From: Argentina anserina | Taxonomy: Eukaryota; Streptophyta; Magnoliopsida; Rosales; Rosaceae | DNA: 64,000 bases | NCBI RefSeq assembly: GCF_933775445.1 | Contig: NC_065874.1 | Span: forward strand, 25,118,501 to 25,182,500 | Direction of reading: 5' to 3' | Shown here: piece after piece, positions 35,665-46,891 of the stretch | How the letters are laid out: each line of letters begins with the position of its first letter | How positions within the stretch are numbered: position 1 is the stretch's first letter | Program-made: the position numbers and the translations under genes | The notes under the pieces: generated by a model | Told to the model about the DNA's origin: nothing | The model's input: the letters and a program-made list of their open reading frames with translations, nothing else | Database searches by the model: none

Positions 35665-38600
35665 CATAACCTCCTATTACCCGGGTATTGATTTCAGTTG
35701 CTTCAATTAAGGATGTGATTGAAATCGATACTAGATGCTTCGATTAAGGACATGTTAATGGAAATACGAATTTTATTTAGGGTAGTGACAAGTTTAGTAA
35801 TTTTGAACAAGAATATATTTTCTTGTTTAACCCAAATAATATATTTTTTCTTTTTAATTTAACCTAAATAATTGGTATGTATAAGTTTTAAATGTGGGTT
35901 TACTCTAAAAGAGGTGCACAAATTTAGGTGTATATTAAAATACCCGTATTATATAATGTGCATATATATTATCTTTTTGTTTTTTTGTTTTAGCATATAT
36001 ATTATCTTCTGTGCGGCATTTACAACCTAATATTCGGATGTCTGGTGCGATTCAGCTGGGAATCAAACGAAGTCAAACACGGAGGTGTGTACAAGCTGTT
36101 CTCGTGTGGTCGATCATTTCTGACAACTTATTCCAACTACAAATCTACGTACAATATTCGCTATCGGTTGCTGAAGAAGTGAGGATGGAGAAGAAAGCTT
36201 TAAAAATTTAAAGCTGTACGTCACAAGTGAATGACTGATGAGATGAAGCGAGGTTGTGTAACAAAGTTACTGGGCAAGATGACTAGTCGTTTGGCTGGAA
36301 TAAGCATGCATGTTTTTTGTTTTCAGCTCCCTGGACTACGAATTGCTTCAACTACACATGCATTTGACCAAAAAAAAACAAAGAATTACACAAAATGGTT
36401 AAGCAATATGTTGACAGGTATTTGAACAAATGCAATTTCTAGCTTGTCAGACAAGAGCACAATTTACTGCTTATTATCTTAAATTTTAGGGCTAAAATAC
36501 TTCTGTAAGTTACTGTTTATCCATAAGACCTTTTAGATTAGTTAATTACACATTTAAAATGGAGAAAATCATGATTCGGGTAGAACCTGAATGCTGTCTT
36601 TCTGAATGGGGTTTGAACTTTGAAAGTTCGCCGGCTATGCTGTTTATTAACCATAAAAGAGAAGAAAATTAAAAACATTTGACATTGGCCATGTATGCTG
36701 TATATTTATCCATAGGGATAAAAATACATATATAATTAGAAACAATATAGTATATATAAGGCCAGGGAATGGATTCCTGTCGATCGATCAGCAGATTATT
36801 CGACTGCATATATTTTACTGAAATTGAGAAATTAAGAGATTAGATGAAAGGATTTTTTTTACGTACCTTAAAATTGGATGATTCTTTGGTATGGTATTCT
36901 TAAGTACCGGCTGCTTAAATGGACACTGGCTGTGAGTTCATCACGAGGACCAAGATGGCAATCACCTGCACTTGCACCTGCACCTCTCCTACTTGTTCCT
37001 TCTCTTCCTCTTTTTTCTTTTCTAGGTCTCTCCTGGTTTGTTTGGCCTAGCTATACCATATTAGAAGCTTTGAAGCGGGGTTTGACTTGTTTATATCTAG
37101 TAGGGGAAGATATAAAGAACTGGTTTCAAGTGCAGGTGCAAATGCAGATAATTAACATATCGGCAAATCTTCTGATGTTCTCGATTATCTGATACGTACT
37201 ATCTGTGTTTAATATACTTAATACTTCACCAAGTCCAAGTGCTGGGACTCCGAAGATTTATAGGGATGAACTCTAAGAAATTCCTCACATAAACAATTTA
37301 TAGGCGTGTGCCAATTAACATTTTGCATTTTGATAAAGTTAAATGGTACACAAAATTAGATTATGCAATCTGTTGGATTTGACATATATATTGTTGTTTC
37401 TTCTTGCTAAACGCAATTCCTCTTATTCTTTACCCGAAACGGGAGAAATGAGTTTCTTCTGGTAAGAACCACATAAAATAATACTAATTCACCGAGATTC
37501 TAAGAATATGCTCTCGTCTTAGTGTCCACTTAATTTTTGAAAATAAAATAAGTATAAATACACAGCTACTTTTTTGATTTTATTTTTTGAGAGAATCAAC
37601 TCGCTTAATTGAATATATTATATATCTTGGTAAGCCTTGCAATGATTATGATGCATAATAAAACTAATAGTGAGATGATATCTGATTGATGTATTTGTTT
37701 ATGAATGTGATTCATCCATGGAGCCGATGGAGGTCTTTCTTACAGCATTCTGACTAGCTATGAGTCTCGGACCCCATACTATATCAGACTTAAGAGTACG
37801 TGAATGTTATTACCCCTAAACCCTATCATATGAGTAGACAATACGATTCCTGAAATATTTGAATGAGACCTGATTCCTCATAAACAAAAGCAACCGTGCA
37901 TCAATTTCAAAAAAAAAAAAAAACAACCATGCATTTCATGTGATATTCCACCTTTCTACTGTCTTGGCGTCAAGTTGCAACTTGCAAGATCGAACAACAG
38001 TGCAAAAGCAACCCTCGATGGGGATATATAGAGAAATTAAGAACTTAAAGGCAAAGCCCTAGCATTTTTCTGGGTGCATTATTAGCAAACCAGAGTAGAG
38101 AGATAAGGATCAGACAAGGATTTCACGACTAAACCAGCACCATTATTAATGGTACGTCTGCGTCATCCATAATCCATAAACATATCGAGATAGAAGAGGG
38201 AGGGACACTACAACTAAGAACCCTGTTTCTAAAATTTGTCCCACTAACTCAGGGCCACGCTATGAAAAGCACCGGACCACGTGGGATCTGGTGGCCGGAG
38301 CAAATCACAGGCTGCCACGTATCGTCTTCAACCTGACACCACCACCTGTAAAACCAGATGAGAATGGCCGATGCGCGTGCCCGCTGGACTTTTCTGGGGT
38401 CATTAACTGGAAAAGTGGACTGGTTGGTACTTAACACTGTCCTCCACTCCTCCTCAAGTACTCGCTGACCCGCTCATATTCGATTCGAGATCCAGGAGCA
38501 AAAACTAGGTGCTGCGTGCCTTGTTTCTGGTAAAGTATAATCGAAGCTAGCCTGGCTGTGAGGACCCCTACCACAGTTTCGTCCAAGTTTGACGTAAAAC

Positions 38601-38740
38601 TATTGATTCCCTTGCGGTTAGTCGTCCCCGTAGGTTTCTTGCCAATGTTCTCTCAGACTCGAACTCTGATTGTGAACCACGCACCTTGCCTTTATGATTA
38701 GCTTTGGAGATGCGCGGCGCCATTCATAAATTGATATTAG
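34551..38740. other. Intergenic with microsatellite and promoter-like segment
   Basis: No gene recognised. A poly-A/(AT)n microsatellite lies at about 35610-35662. A plus-strand frame of 104 codons (36878-37192) shows no similarity I know. From about 38120 to 38740 GC content rises, with a G-box and ABRE-like cores, and this stretch ends at the Tat retrotransposon border at 38741; it could be the upstream part of a host gene interrupted or displaced by that insertion. Confidence 0.4.
38277..38330. promoter_or_regulatory. G-box cluster
   Basis: Perfect palindrome CCACGTGG at 38277-38284 followed by GCCACGTATC about 30 bp further. Such ACGT cores bind bZIP and bHLH factors in plant promoters. 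No start codon linked to them was found before the retrotransposon at 38741, so assignment is only by motif. Confidence 0.4.
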
Positions 38741-38947
38741 TGTTCGAGCTGGGAAAAAGATCTCATCAGAGAACAATCAGCAAATTACGGTTTTGAACTC
38801 TAGGTGGTTCTAACCTTTGTCTTATGTTGTTGCTTAGCATGTCAGTACCTTTGAGTTAGGTACAACTCTTGCTTTGTTGATGATGATTGTGCTCACGTAC
38901 TGTCTTCTTCTCAAACAACTGCTCCGCAGTTGTTGATAAACCGCTGA
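38741..38947 (-). repeat. Truncated 3' LTR of the Tat element
   Basis: 207 bp, directly repeated at 53387-53594 with about 85-90% identity by eye (shared: GTTCGAGCTGGGAAAAAGAT, TTATGTTGTTGCTT, GTACAACTCTTGCTTTGTTG). It stops abruptly at AACCGCTGA, where the inserted Ty3 LTR begins. Confidence 0.9.
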
Positions 38948-39270
38948 TGTAATAACCCTAATTTTTTCTGAACAATATTTGGTTTTGATTTGAATTCTAT
39001 AAAGTTGTGAAATTCAATTAAAATGAATTTAGAGGTTTGCAACTTTACGAAACAAAAACGGAAACGTTCTCGGAACGTTTAATTAGAAAAAACGTTACGT
39101 TTCCGCAACGAATATATCGACTTTTACTCCGTCGATCGTTTGTGAAAACTTTCTTCACAAAAGTCGTAGAGCTCGTCAATACGAGTGCGTGGACGCGTGA
39201 CGCGTTCGAATCGGACATCGGACGTGAAAGTTATTAATGTCGGAAGTTCGTTTCTGATTTTGGAAACTAG

Positions 39271-39279
39271 TATAAATAG
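39271..39279 (+). promoter_or_regulatory. TATA box in Ty3 LTR
   Basis: TATAAATAG about 320 bp inside the plus-strand LTR, with the GC-rich leader starting 30-50 bp downstream, as expected for an LTR promoter. Confidence 0.6.
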
Positions 39280-41117
39280 AAAAATTTAGGGATTAGGGTT
39301 TCCATTTCTGGAAACCCTTCACCCGCGCCTCCCTCCTTTCTCTCTCCCCGACCCTCTCCTTCCACGCCGGCGATATCCCTCCACCGGCCTCCGTGCTTGA
39401 CACCGCCGGTGTCATTGAGACCGCGCGACCATGACGCAACGACCGGTGGTAGCGGCGACGCACCCCGAGCGGGGATCGAGAAGCGCCGATGGAGCTCGAC
39501 CTCGGGTTCGTCGATTTCGACGTGGTCGGCATCGCAGGAGCTCGGCGCCACCACCACGAGCTCACCCTCCTCCTCCACGACACGAATCGACCCACAGTGA
39601 GACTCACCTCGAGCAGCGACGCCAGCGATCATCTCCCCTCGAACCCGAGCCTTCACGGCGATTTTCTGAACTCCTCCGGTGAATCCGACGGTCCAAAATA
39701 TCGATTGAGGTGAGGGTTAGTTTCATATGATTGTTGTCATTTTTGGTTGATTTGAAGAAGATTGGAGGGGGATCGGAGGATTATGAACATCGCCGCCTTA
39801 GGCGGCGCGTGTGGGAGCGTGGAGGGGTCTAGGGGCGGTGTGAGGCCGTGGGGGGGAAGAGGAGGAAGAAAAGGAGAGAAATAGGGTGGCGATGGCGTGC
39901 TACGCGCCGGTTTTGGGCTCGGCGCGTGGGCCCCACGCGCTGCTACAGTGAGTGGCGCGTGAGCGCCACGCGCGGCCTGCCAGAGGTTGCGCGTGAACAG
40001 TGTTTCTAAAAGGGTAAATTTGTAATTTATTTTTACGTACGGTGAATGTAAAAAGTGATTTACGCACGGTAAATGTAAATTTTATTTTACGTACGGTAAA
40101 TATAAATGTAAATTACTTTTAATAAATGTAAAAAGTAATTTCAGAAGAGTAAATCAATAATTGATATTTACTGAGATAGTATTTACATTGAATAGTATTT
40201 ATATGTACAGAAATACGTAAACAGTATGTACTCGTACAAGAATACGTAATGGATGGGTATTTGTACAGTAATACATGAATAGTAATTTTGTGAATAGTCA
40301 CAGTGAATAGTACTCGTGAACAGTAAATTCGTAAAATCAGAAAATTGGTGAACAGTAACCGATTATTACTGTTTCGGTATTTAAAGGTTTACGTAACGAT
40401 TCTAAATTCTTTTCTTATATTTTCAAGGTGATCTATAAATTAAGGAAAGGAATTACATTCAGAAAATTGTGAAATTACGCTCAAGTTGATAAGGTGAGTA
40501 AAATCTCACATATTTACGAATGTACCCTTTAGGAGATTCGAGATTTTGGAGAATGTTAAAGATTGAAATACTACACGTATATGATAGTGAAATATATATA
40601 TATATATATAATTGTATAAATGGTAAATATGTACATATAGTTTGCTATATTATATACTGTTATTATTGTATTGTGAATATGTCATTTTGATGACGAGATT
40701 TATATATCGAGCATGTGATTTGATTCGTACAATATGGGGTGATGATTGTATGTGGTTTTAACATGGAGTTTGTTAAAACGTTTTGTCTTCGGACGTGGTT
40801 ATGAAATATGACATGTATATGATATAGTGGATTATATATATATATTGTATAAATGGTATTAGAGCCTAAGTGCGTATTTGGCGACTATCAATATCATTCG
40901 GGAGCGATGATTCGACTGCAGTGGGCACCCATCACATGCTCCTCGGTATTGATATGTCGTCGGGTACGCGAGAGTGTGTTAGGAGCCATACCTTATGGTT
41001 TGGTCCTCTAGGGAGTATCGTGATGATACTTCGATGATTCATCTCATTCTGAAATTTCATGTTGATATCTGTTGAATCTGTTTTGGTTGAATTCGAGACT
41101 TCACAAGTATTGACTAA

Positions 41118-41403
41118 GTGTTTCATTGTTTGAAAGTGATGAACTCGGATAAGGGCCGAGGACAGGGCCAAGGACGGGCAAGAGGCCGAGGTCGGGCAAG
41201 AGGCCGAGGTCGAGTTAGGCCCGCAGGCCGAGTCCTCAACGTGGAGAACCTTTATGAGGAGGCTGTTCCACAGGAAGAACAGGTTGAGCCTGCTACTGCG
41301 GTTAGAGATGATGGTCGAGTGTTGAAGCTGATCAAGGATATCAGTGCACTGTCAGCGCCGACCTTTCATGGAGGACTAGATCATATGGTAGCTGACCATT
41401 GGA
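41118..41403 (+). pseudogene. Ty3 gag N-terminus, truncated
   Basis: About 95 codons: an Arg/Gly-rich repeat (RGRGRARGRGR), acidic linker, then SALSAPTFHGGLDHMVADHW, the conserved start of chromovirus gag (usually continuing in a helix with W-L-E-x-IER). The frame goes into foreign sequence after the Trp of ADHW. The first Met-like codons around 41118-41151 fit a start after the leader. Non-functional by truncation. Confidence 0.75.
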
Positions 41404-41429
41404 ATACCCCGGCCACTTTCAATGGATGA

Positions 41430-44083
41430 CAATTGCACAGTCATCACGGGTCCCTCGTTGGAGCATGGCCCATTGTTTCCACAGCCATGCCAACATGGTA
41501 TGAAGGTCGCCGCTTGATCGATCGAACCATCTGGGAAGCAGCAGGAATCTTGGAATGTATCGATCTTTCCTTCAACCTGACTCAAGATGGAGGCAACAAA
41601 TGTGCCATCATGACCGCTGCTTGCTTCTGGAATTCCGCAAGTAATACCTTCGATTTTCAATTTGGTCAAATGGGTATATCTCTGCTAGACATATATGCTA
41701 TCTTAGGTCTACCAGTTGGTACCAAGCCTTATAGAGATCAGGATTATCTTGTTGTTGAATGCCCGGTTACAGCCACCCGCGCGATTGGCATTTACCAATC
41801 GTATGGTTCCTGGCTTTCTAGTTTTAATCGCAATCATACCGCCAATGCTGGAATTGCCTTCTTGGAATTTTGGCTATCAAAGTTTATGTTCTGCTCCAAC
41901 TCCAAGAAGATGACTGGGCGCCACCTGCAACTCGCGACCCTCCTCTACAATGGCCACACTGTGGGCTTAGCACAAATAGTTCTGGCAGAACTCTATCGTA
42001 TGATGCGTTCACTCACTATGGAACCTCTTGATTATCACAAGCTCTCGGGGCCCATGTGGATCCTAGACCTCTGGATTCAGGTCTACTTTGTACAATTGCG
42101 GAATGAAAATGTAAGGGACTTTCGTCTGAATCAAGTATTGGGAGAAGCATTTGTTGGTCTGGAACCCAATTTCACTCTTCGCTATGCAGCGTGCTTTGAG
42201 TACTTTTACAACCTGGATGCCTCTGTTCTTGATTCAGCACGGTTGCTCCTAGACCGCACTCACCCTGACACCATTCGCAGAGGTTTTCTAGTCCTCAGAC
42301 GCTATGACGGGGAGAGCCGGCATCTGTTTGAACAGGCTGTTTCAATGGCTGACTTACCCCGACACCCCTGCACTGGAGTGGAACTCTATGCCCCCCATCT
42401 CTTCGCGAGGCAATTAGGCATGGCTCAGATGGTTCCGTTCCCTCCCATCGAGAGTCTGAACTTGTTTTCATCATGGAGACCCCATGGCTCCCACTACTGT
42501 CACCAATCCTGAAAATCAGTCGCAGCTGCAGCCAACACCATTTCCTGTGATAGCAAGTGGAAGTATCATTCGCTACTTCCGTGTCAACAAATCTTACCCC
42601 CAATGGTGGAAAAAGATTAATTCTGGCCAGTGGGAGCAACGATCGCGAGTCATCTTTCAATACATCTTCCAGGCTGGGCTCAGAAGATACTTGCAGGAAG
42701 ATCCTGAGGTTCCTGGTGATGAGGATTTGCTGCGGACAGCGGTTCCAAATGCCGCAAAAATTGTTCACTCTAGGGTAAAATCCTAACTCTTCTTAGAACT
42801 CTCACAGTTTTATTCCAACACTGATTAAAAACCACTAACCGGTTCATGTTGCAGGTTTTTGAGGACACAGCTGGTGCTTCCTCCTCCTAAGGCCTTAAAC
42901 GAGGGAGAATAATGCAATCTGACAACGACGAGGATGACCCTGACACTATAGACTTCAATCCTGTAAGTCTTCATCCATATTTGATTAACAACATTAAAGG
43001 CTGTTGCAACCTTCGTCACTAACCAACGTCTGTGATCATCAGTTGATTCAGAGGAGAAGAATAACTACCTCAAGCACCTCTACCCCGCTCGCGATTGATG
43101 CAATACCACGTACATCAACTGACCAGGTCAACCCTGAGCCGGTGTGACCAGCTCTCACCGAGAAGGTGAAAATGTGGAGCATTCCCTCGCGAGCGCGGAC
43201 TCAGCGAGCAATACTGCTGCACCAAACCCCTTTCCAGGAAACAATGTTCCCTTTTCTCAAATTAATGGGGTAAAACACTTAACCACCTCTTGGTTTATAT
43301 GTTTCTTTTCCCCTTTGTAAACACTTAACTGTCTTATTAACTATTCTTTACCATCTGCAGGTTGTAGCAATCGCGACCGCTTCTAGCTCGCAAATTATGC
43401 TGACTATTGGAGCCTCTGGATCGACACCAGTTGTTGATCCATCAGAGAATCGTTCTAGTCCATCTCTGGAAGACCATCTAGATGATATGCTAGGTCCTGC
43501 CAGCCCCTTGACACCCCTAGAGTCTCAAGAACTTGTCCAGGCCCGGACACAACTTGTGGAGGTATCCGCTGAGTATCTTGCTGATCCAGTGCGCCTGGCT
43601 AAGGTCCAAGATGCCATTCGCTACCTCAAACTATACTCAACTGATCCCAGCCTAGTAGCGAAGGCAGAACAGGCACTGAGAACCATTATATGCCTCATGA
43701 CAGAATGTCAAGCTTTGAGGAACCAATTCCAGAGTCTGTCGCAACACAATACTGTTGCTAGAAGCTTCATTGCTCAAGGCCCTGCCCAACTTAAGACCAA
43801 GCTTCAGCATGCCAAGACCAACCGTTCACAACAACTTAGTGCATTGCGGCAACAACAAGCCGCGATAGAAGCATAGATAGCAGAGCTTGAAGCTGAGCAA
43901 GCTAGAGAGCTTAAGGCTGTAGAGGAAGAGATAAGAAGTGCTGCCCCCCAAATACAGGAGCGCAAAAGGCAACTGGCAGCTGCTGAGGCTGAGGAAAGGA
44001 GGATCAACAACCTGATTTGCGATAAAGCTAGTGACACTGGAAAATTACTCCTAGATATCCGCCTTGTCGGACATAGAATGTAA
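41430..44083 (+). pseudogene. Plant mobile domain (PMD)/coiled-coil gene, antisense inside the Tat element
   Basis: Runs opposite to gag-pol. Exon 1, 41430-42774, is a plant mobile domain (PF10536-type, as in MAIN/MAIL1): GRRLIDRTIWEAAGIL, NTFDFQFGQMGISLLDIYAI, ILGLPVGTKPY, YNGHTVGLAQIVLAELYRMM, SGPMWILDLWIQVYF, and after a one-base shift near 42485, YPQWWKKINSGQWEQRSR. Introns with GT-AG borders follow at 42775-42854, 42963-43042 and 43270-43360 (80, 80 and 91 bp). The last exon, 43361-44083, has a long heptad-rich stretch (KAEQAL, RQQQAAIEA, IAELEAEQARELKAVEEEI). Defects: N-terminus lost at the 41403 junction (TGA 41427-41429 just upstream), the shift, TAA near 42888, TGA in exon 3 and TAG at about 43874. 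Role unknown; the domain is shared by silencing-related host proteins and transposons. Confidence 0.82.
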
Positions 44084-45400
44084 TTTGAACACCAAAGTAT
44101 TTTAGTAATAAGAATTATAATTTATCTCTGTCTGCTCACCCTACTTGAGTCTCCTTGACCCGACAAAAAACCCAAGTAAAGGCCCAAGGCCAGAGCCCAG
44201 CTTAACTCGACACCGTCCAAGTTTGCATGCAAACTCCCGAAAACAGGAGCAATCAATATTGGGAAACGCACAAATCATTTCAGTTTGACCACTATTGCTG
44301 CCGTAAATCCCGGGCGCGATCTCCAAATCTGTATCTCTAATCTCAGCCCTTGAATCCAAGTTTCTTCTGATATAAAACGAAACCCTAAGGCAAGAACACA
44401 AAACACTCTCTTATGCAGCCTCCAACCATGTCTGTTCCATTTCTTCCTTCGAAACCCCTTAGGTTTCTTAAGTTTCATCCCCCAGATTTTCAAACTTTAT
44501 AACAACTTTTGAGAGTCTTATTCTATCCTCAAATGTGAGGTGGGAGTCCTATTCCACCCTCACATCCTCCCTTCTTTGTAGTTCACCACTAGGGAACTGC
44601 CCTGCATTATGAGCTCTTCCCGGTGCAGGATTAGTGAGAGAGGAAATGGCAGCCCTTCCTGAGCCGCGTTCAACATTCTTTAATCGCCGGGCATCAGGAA
44701 GCAGGCATCCAAATTTAGGACCAAAGCCAATAAGTGCTTCATGCTCGTTTCGTACCTCTTTTGATACGCGATGCGAGCTATTGCATCTCCTATGTGCAAT
44801 ATCCTCCAATCTCCCTTGCCCACAAGAGTGCGGGGAGAAGTGTACAAATCAAGCCCCTGGATCCCTCATGCTACCACTAGTCTTCCAATTAGAACCTATG
44901 TTTGACACCAAGCTAGTTCCAATTGGCCTTCAAGTGGTGCAGCTTAATCTCGAGTTTCTCGTGGTGGTGGGATGAACATGATAAACCGCAAAGACCTTTC
45001 CACCTAGCATAGATGGTATCAGAGCTTGTTAAAGCTCATATGTAATAGTATAGGTCTTGTGTAAAGTTTATGGCTACAAAGCCATATGAATAAAACACAA
45101 TTTGTTTCACAAAACACTTGTATTATTTCATTGATGCGTAATAAAAGTTACAACCAATTATGGGCCACAAGTATTGGTCCAATGTGTTTACAAAAAATGC
45201 CAGAGCATGATTAAGAAACTCATAAAGTTTCAGAAACTTGATAGTTTCAAAAAAAAAATTTTGGGCTCGCGACCAGCAGTAACGCTCGCGACCCTCAATA
45301 ACGATCGCGACCATCAAGTACTGATTATCCATGGTATTGCCCCTCCTGTTTACTTGGTTGAAAGGATGGAAACCAAGGAAACACTAAATCAAAACACCAG
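44084..45400. other. Spacer between the convergent antisense gene and integrase
   Basis: Noncoding. Includes a probable small LTR insertion (next entry). No convincing reading frame: the frames on both strands at 44141-44493 and 44634-44975 match nothing I know. Confidence 0.4.
44510..45030 (+). mobile_element. Possible copia-like LTR with Met-tRNA primer site
   Basis: TGGTATCAGAGCTTGTTA at 45014-45031 is the usual primer site complementary to initiator tRNA-Met, preceded after four bases by ...CCTAGCA, a possible LTR end. The about 500 bp before begins GAGAGTCTTATTCTATCCTC and has a small inverted repeat around 44535-44572 (CCTCAAATGTGAGG.../CCTCACAT). No gag follows; the left end is uncertain. 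Confidence 0.35.
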
Positions 45401-46891
45401 TTACGCTACCTGCACCGCTGCCGGTGGATCTTCATACTCCCAAACACTAGGGAAGTACTTCTTAAGATGGCGACCATTCATAGGATTTCGGTGAACATTC
45501 CCATTAGTATCGCGAAGACAATAAGCTCATTTACCCATTACTCGATCAATCACAAAAGGACCTTCCCATTTAGTAGACCATTTACCACGACCATCAACTC
45601 GCTCACCGTAAGGCAAACAAGCTTTCCAAACTAAGTCCCCAACTCCAAAGTTCCGTCCTCTTGTGCGTTTGTCATATAGTCGTGCTATCTTCTTATTTTC
45701 TGCAATAAGGCTGTCGAGAGCTTCCATCCATCGAGAATCCAAGTCCTCATGTTCTTGATACATAGCCTGGACATAGTCCTCGTCAATCAACTGGTGCTGC
45801 TCGCGAACCCTCAGCGACTGAACATTAATCTCAATAGGAAGTATTTCATCATGTCCATACATCAAGGCATAAGGTGTAGTACCAGTTGGAGTTCGTTTGG
45901 AAGTTCTATAAGCCCATAACGTATGATCCAACTCTGTATGCAAAGATCGCGGATTTGCATCCAACATTCGTTTGAGTATAAACATAATCACCCGGTTGCT
46001 AGCTTCTACCTGGCCATTCGATTAAGCATAATAAGGACTAGAATGCAGAAACTTGATTCCATAATTAGTTAAAAACTTCGGAGTCTTTTCAGCCATGAAA
46101 CTTGCCCCCTTGTCTGTTACCAAACACTCTAGGATGCCATATCTGGTGATAATATATTTGAAGATAAAGTCAGTGATCACCTCTGAAGATGTTGTCTTGA
46201 CTGGTATAGCCTTTACCCACTTAGTGAAGAAATCTGTAGCAAGTAGAATGTGCTTGTGCTGTAAGGAAGAATTTGGATGAATCTCCCCAATGAAGTCTAA
46301 AGCCCAGCTGCGACCTAGCCAAGATTTAATTATTGGTTGCAGAGGAACGTCTGGTACATTCTGGACTGGCCCATGCATTTGACATTCGATGCAACCCTGT
46401 GCAAAGCTGATATAGTCCTTGAGCATGGTAGGCCAATATAAACCATATTGTCAAATGAGCCATCTCATCTTAGGACCAGCTTGGTGCGAACCACAATTGC
46501 CACAATGAACCTCTCGTAAGCACTTCTTAGCCTCAGCTCCATAGATGCATCTCAGGTACAAGCCGTCTTCTGCCCTGCGCAATAGTTCACCGCCTCGAAA
46601 GACGTAGTTAGTAGCACAATATCTAACCCTCTTGTCCACCGGTGCAGAAGGATCAGTGAGGTACTGGATATTCGGTTGTCGCCAATCTACATCAATAACG
46701 TCAATAACAGCGACCAACCAATCATCTTTAACTTCTTTCCTTGCCATGAAGGAAGGTAATGTGCGTCTCTGAACCTTCAAAATCCTCTCGCGAACGCCAT
46801 CCACCAAGCGGATACCAGTAGCCAACTGTGCTAATTCATTGGCAGCAAAGTTTCATTCCCTAGAAATATAATCAAGCACCACGTCTACAAA
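45401..46891 (-). pseudogene. Tat integrase
   Basis: Would insert the DNA copy. N-terminal zinc finger: REVHCGNCGSHQAGPKM, YWPTMLKDYISFAQ and GCIECQMHG (HHCC). Catalytic core: first Asp in WALDFIGEIHP, second in CLVTDKGASF, Glu in GQVEASNRVI, so D-D-E is kept. C-terminal part: FGVGDLVWKACLPYGERVDG, KWSTKWEGPFVIDRV, then RNPMNGRHLKKYFPS. Stops interrupt: before the second zinc-finger half (46450), after SSPYYA (46022) and after VMGK (45527). The part 46825-46451 links RNase H to integrase. Dead. Confidence 0.9.

Larger units (their letters stand above)
38948..41403 (+). mobile_element. Ty3 (Tekay/Del-like) element: 5' LTR, PBS and gag start only
   Basis: LTR starts TGTAATAACCCTAATTTTTT at 38948 inside the Tat LTR. 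A TATA box TATAAATAG is at 39271, followed by a GC-rich leader (39300-40020). A Met-tRNA-type primer site TGGTATTAGAGCC begins at 40854, so the LTR is about 1.9 kb. Gag starts at 41151 or upstream and breaks off at 41403. The rest of gag, all pol and the 3' LTR are missing, removed by a deletion that joins it to the Tat antisense ORF. Confidence 0.7.

Noticed and set aside
36878..37192. 104-codon plus-strand frame with an Ala-Pro repeat
   Set aside because: No similarity recognised, no exon signals, and a CACCTGCACCTG simple repeat explains part of it.
39267..39713. Several overlapping open frames on both strands in GC-rich sequence
   Set aside because: They lie in the leader of the Ty3 LTR just after its TATA box. 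All frames are open because of GC content and none resembles a protein.
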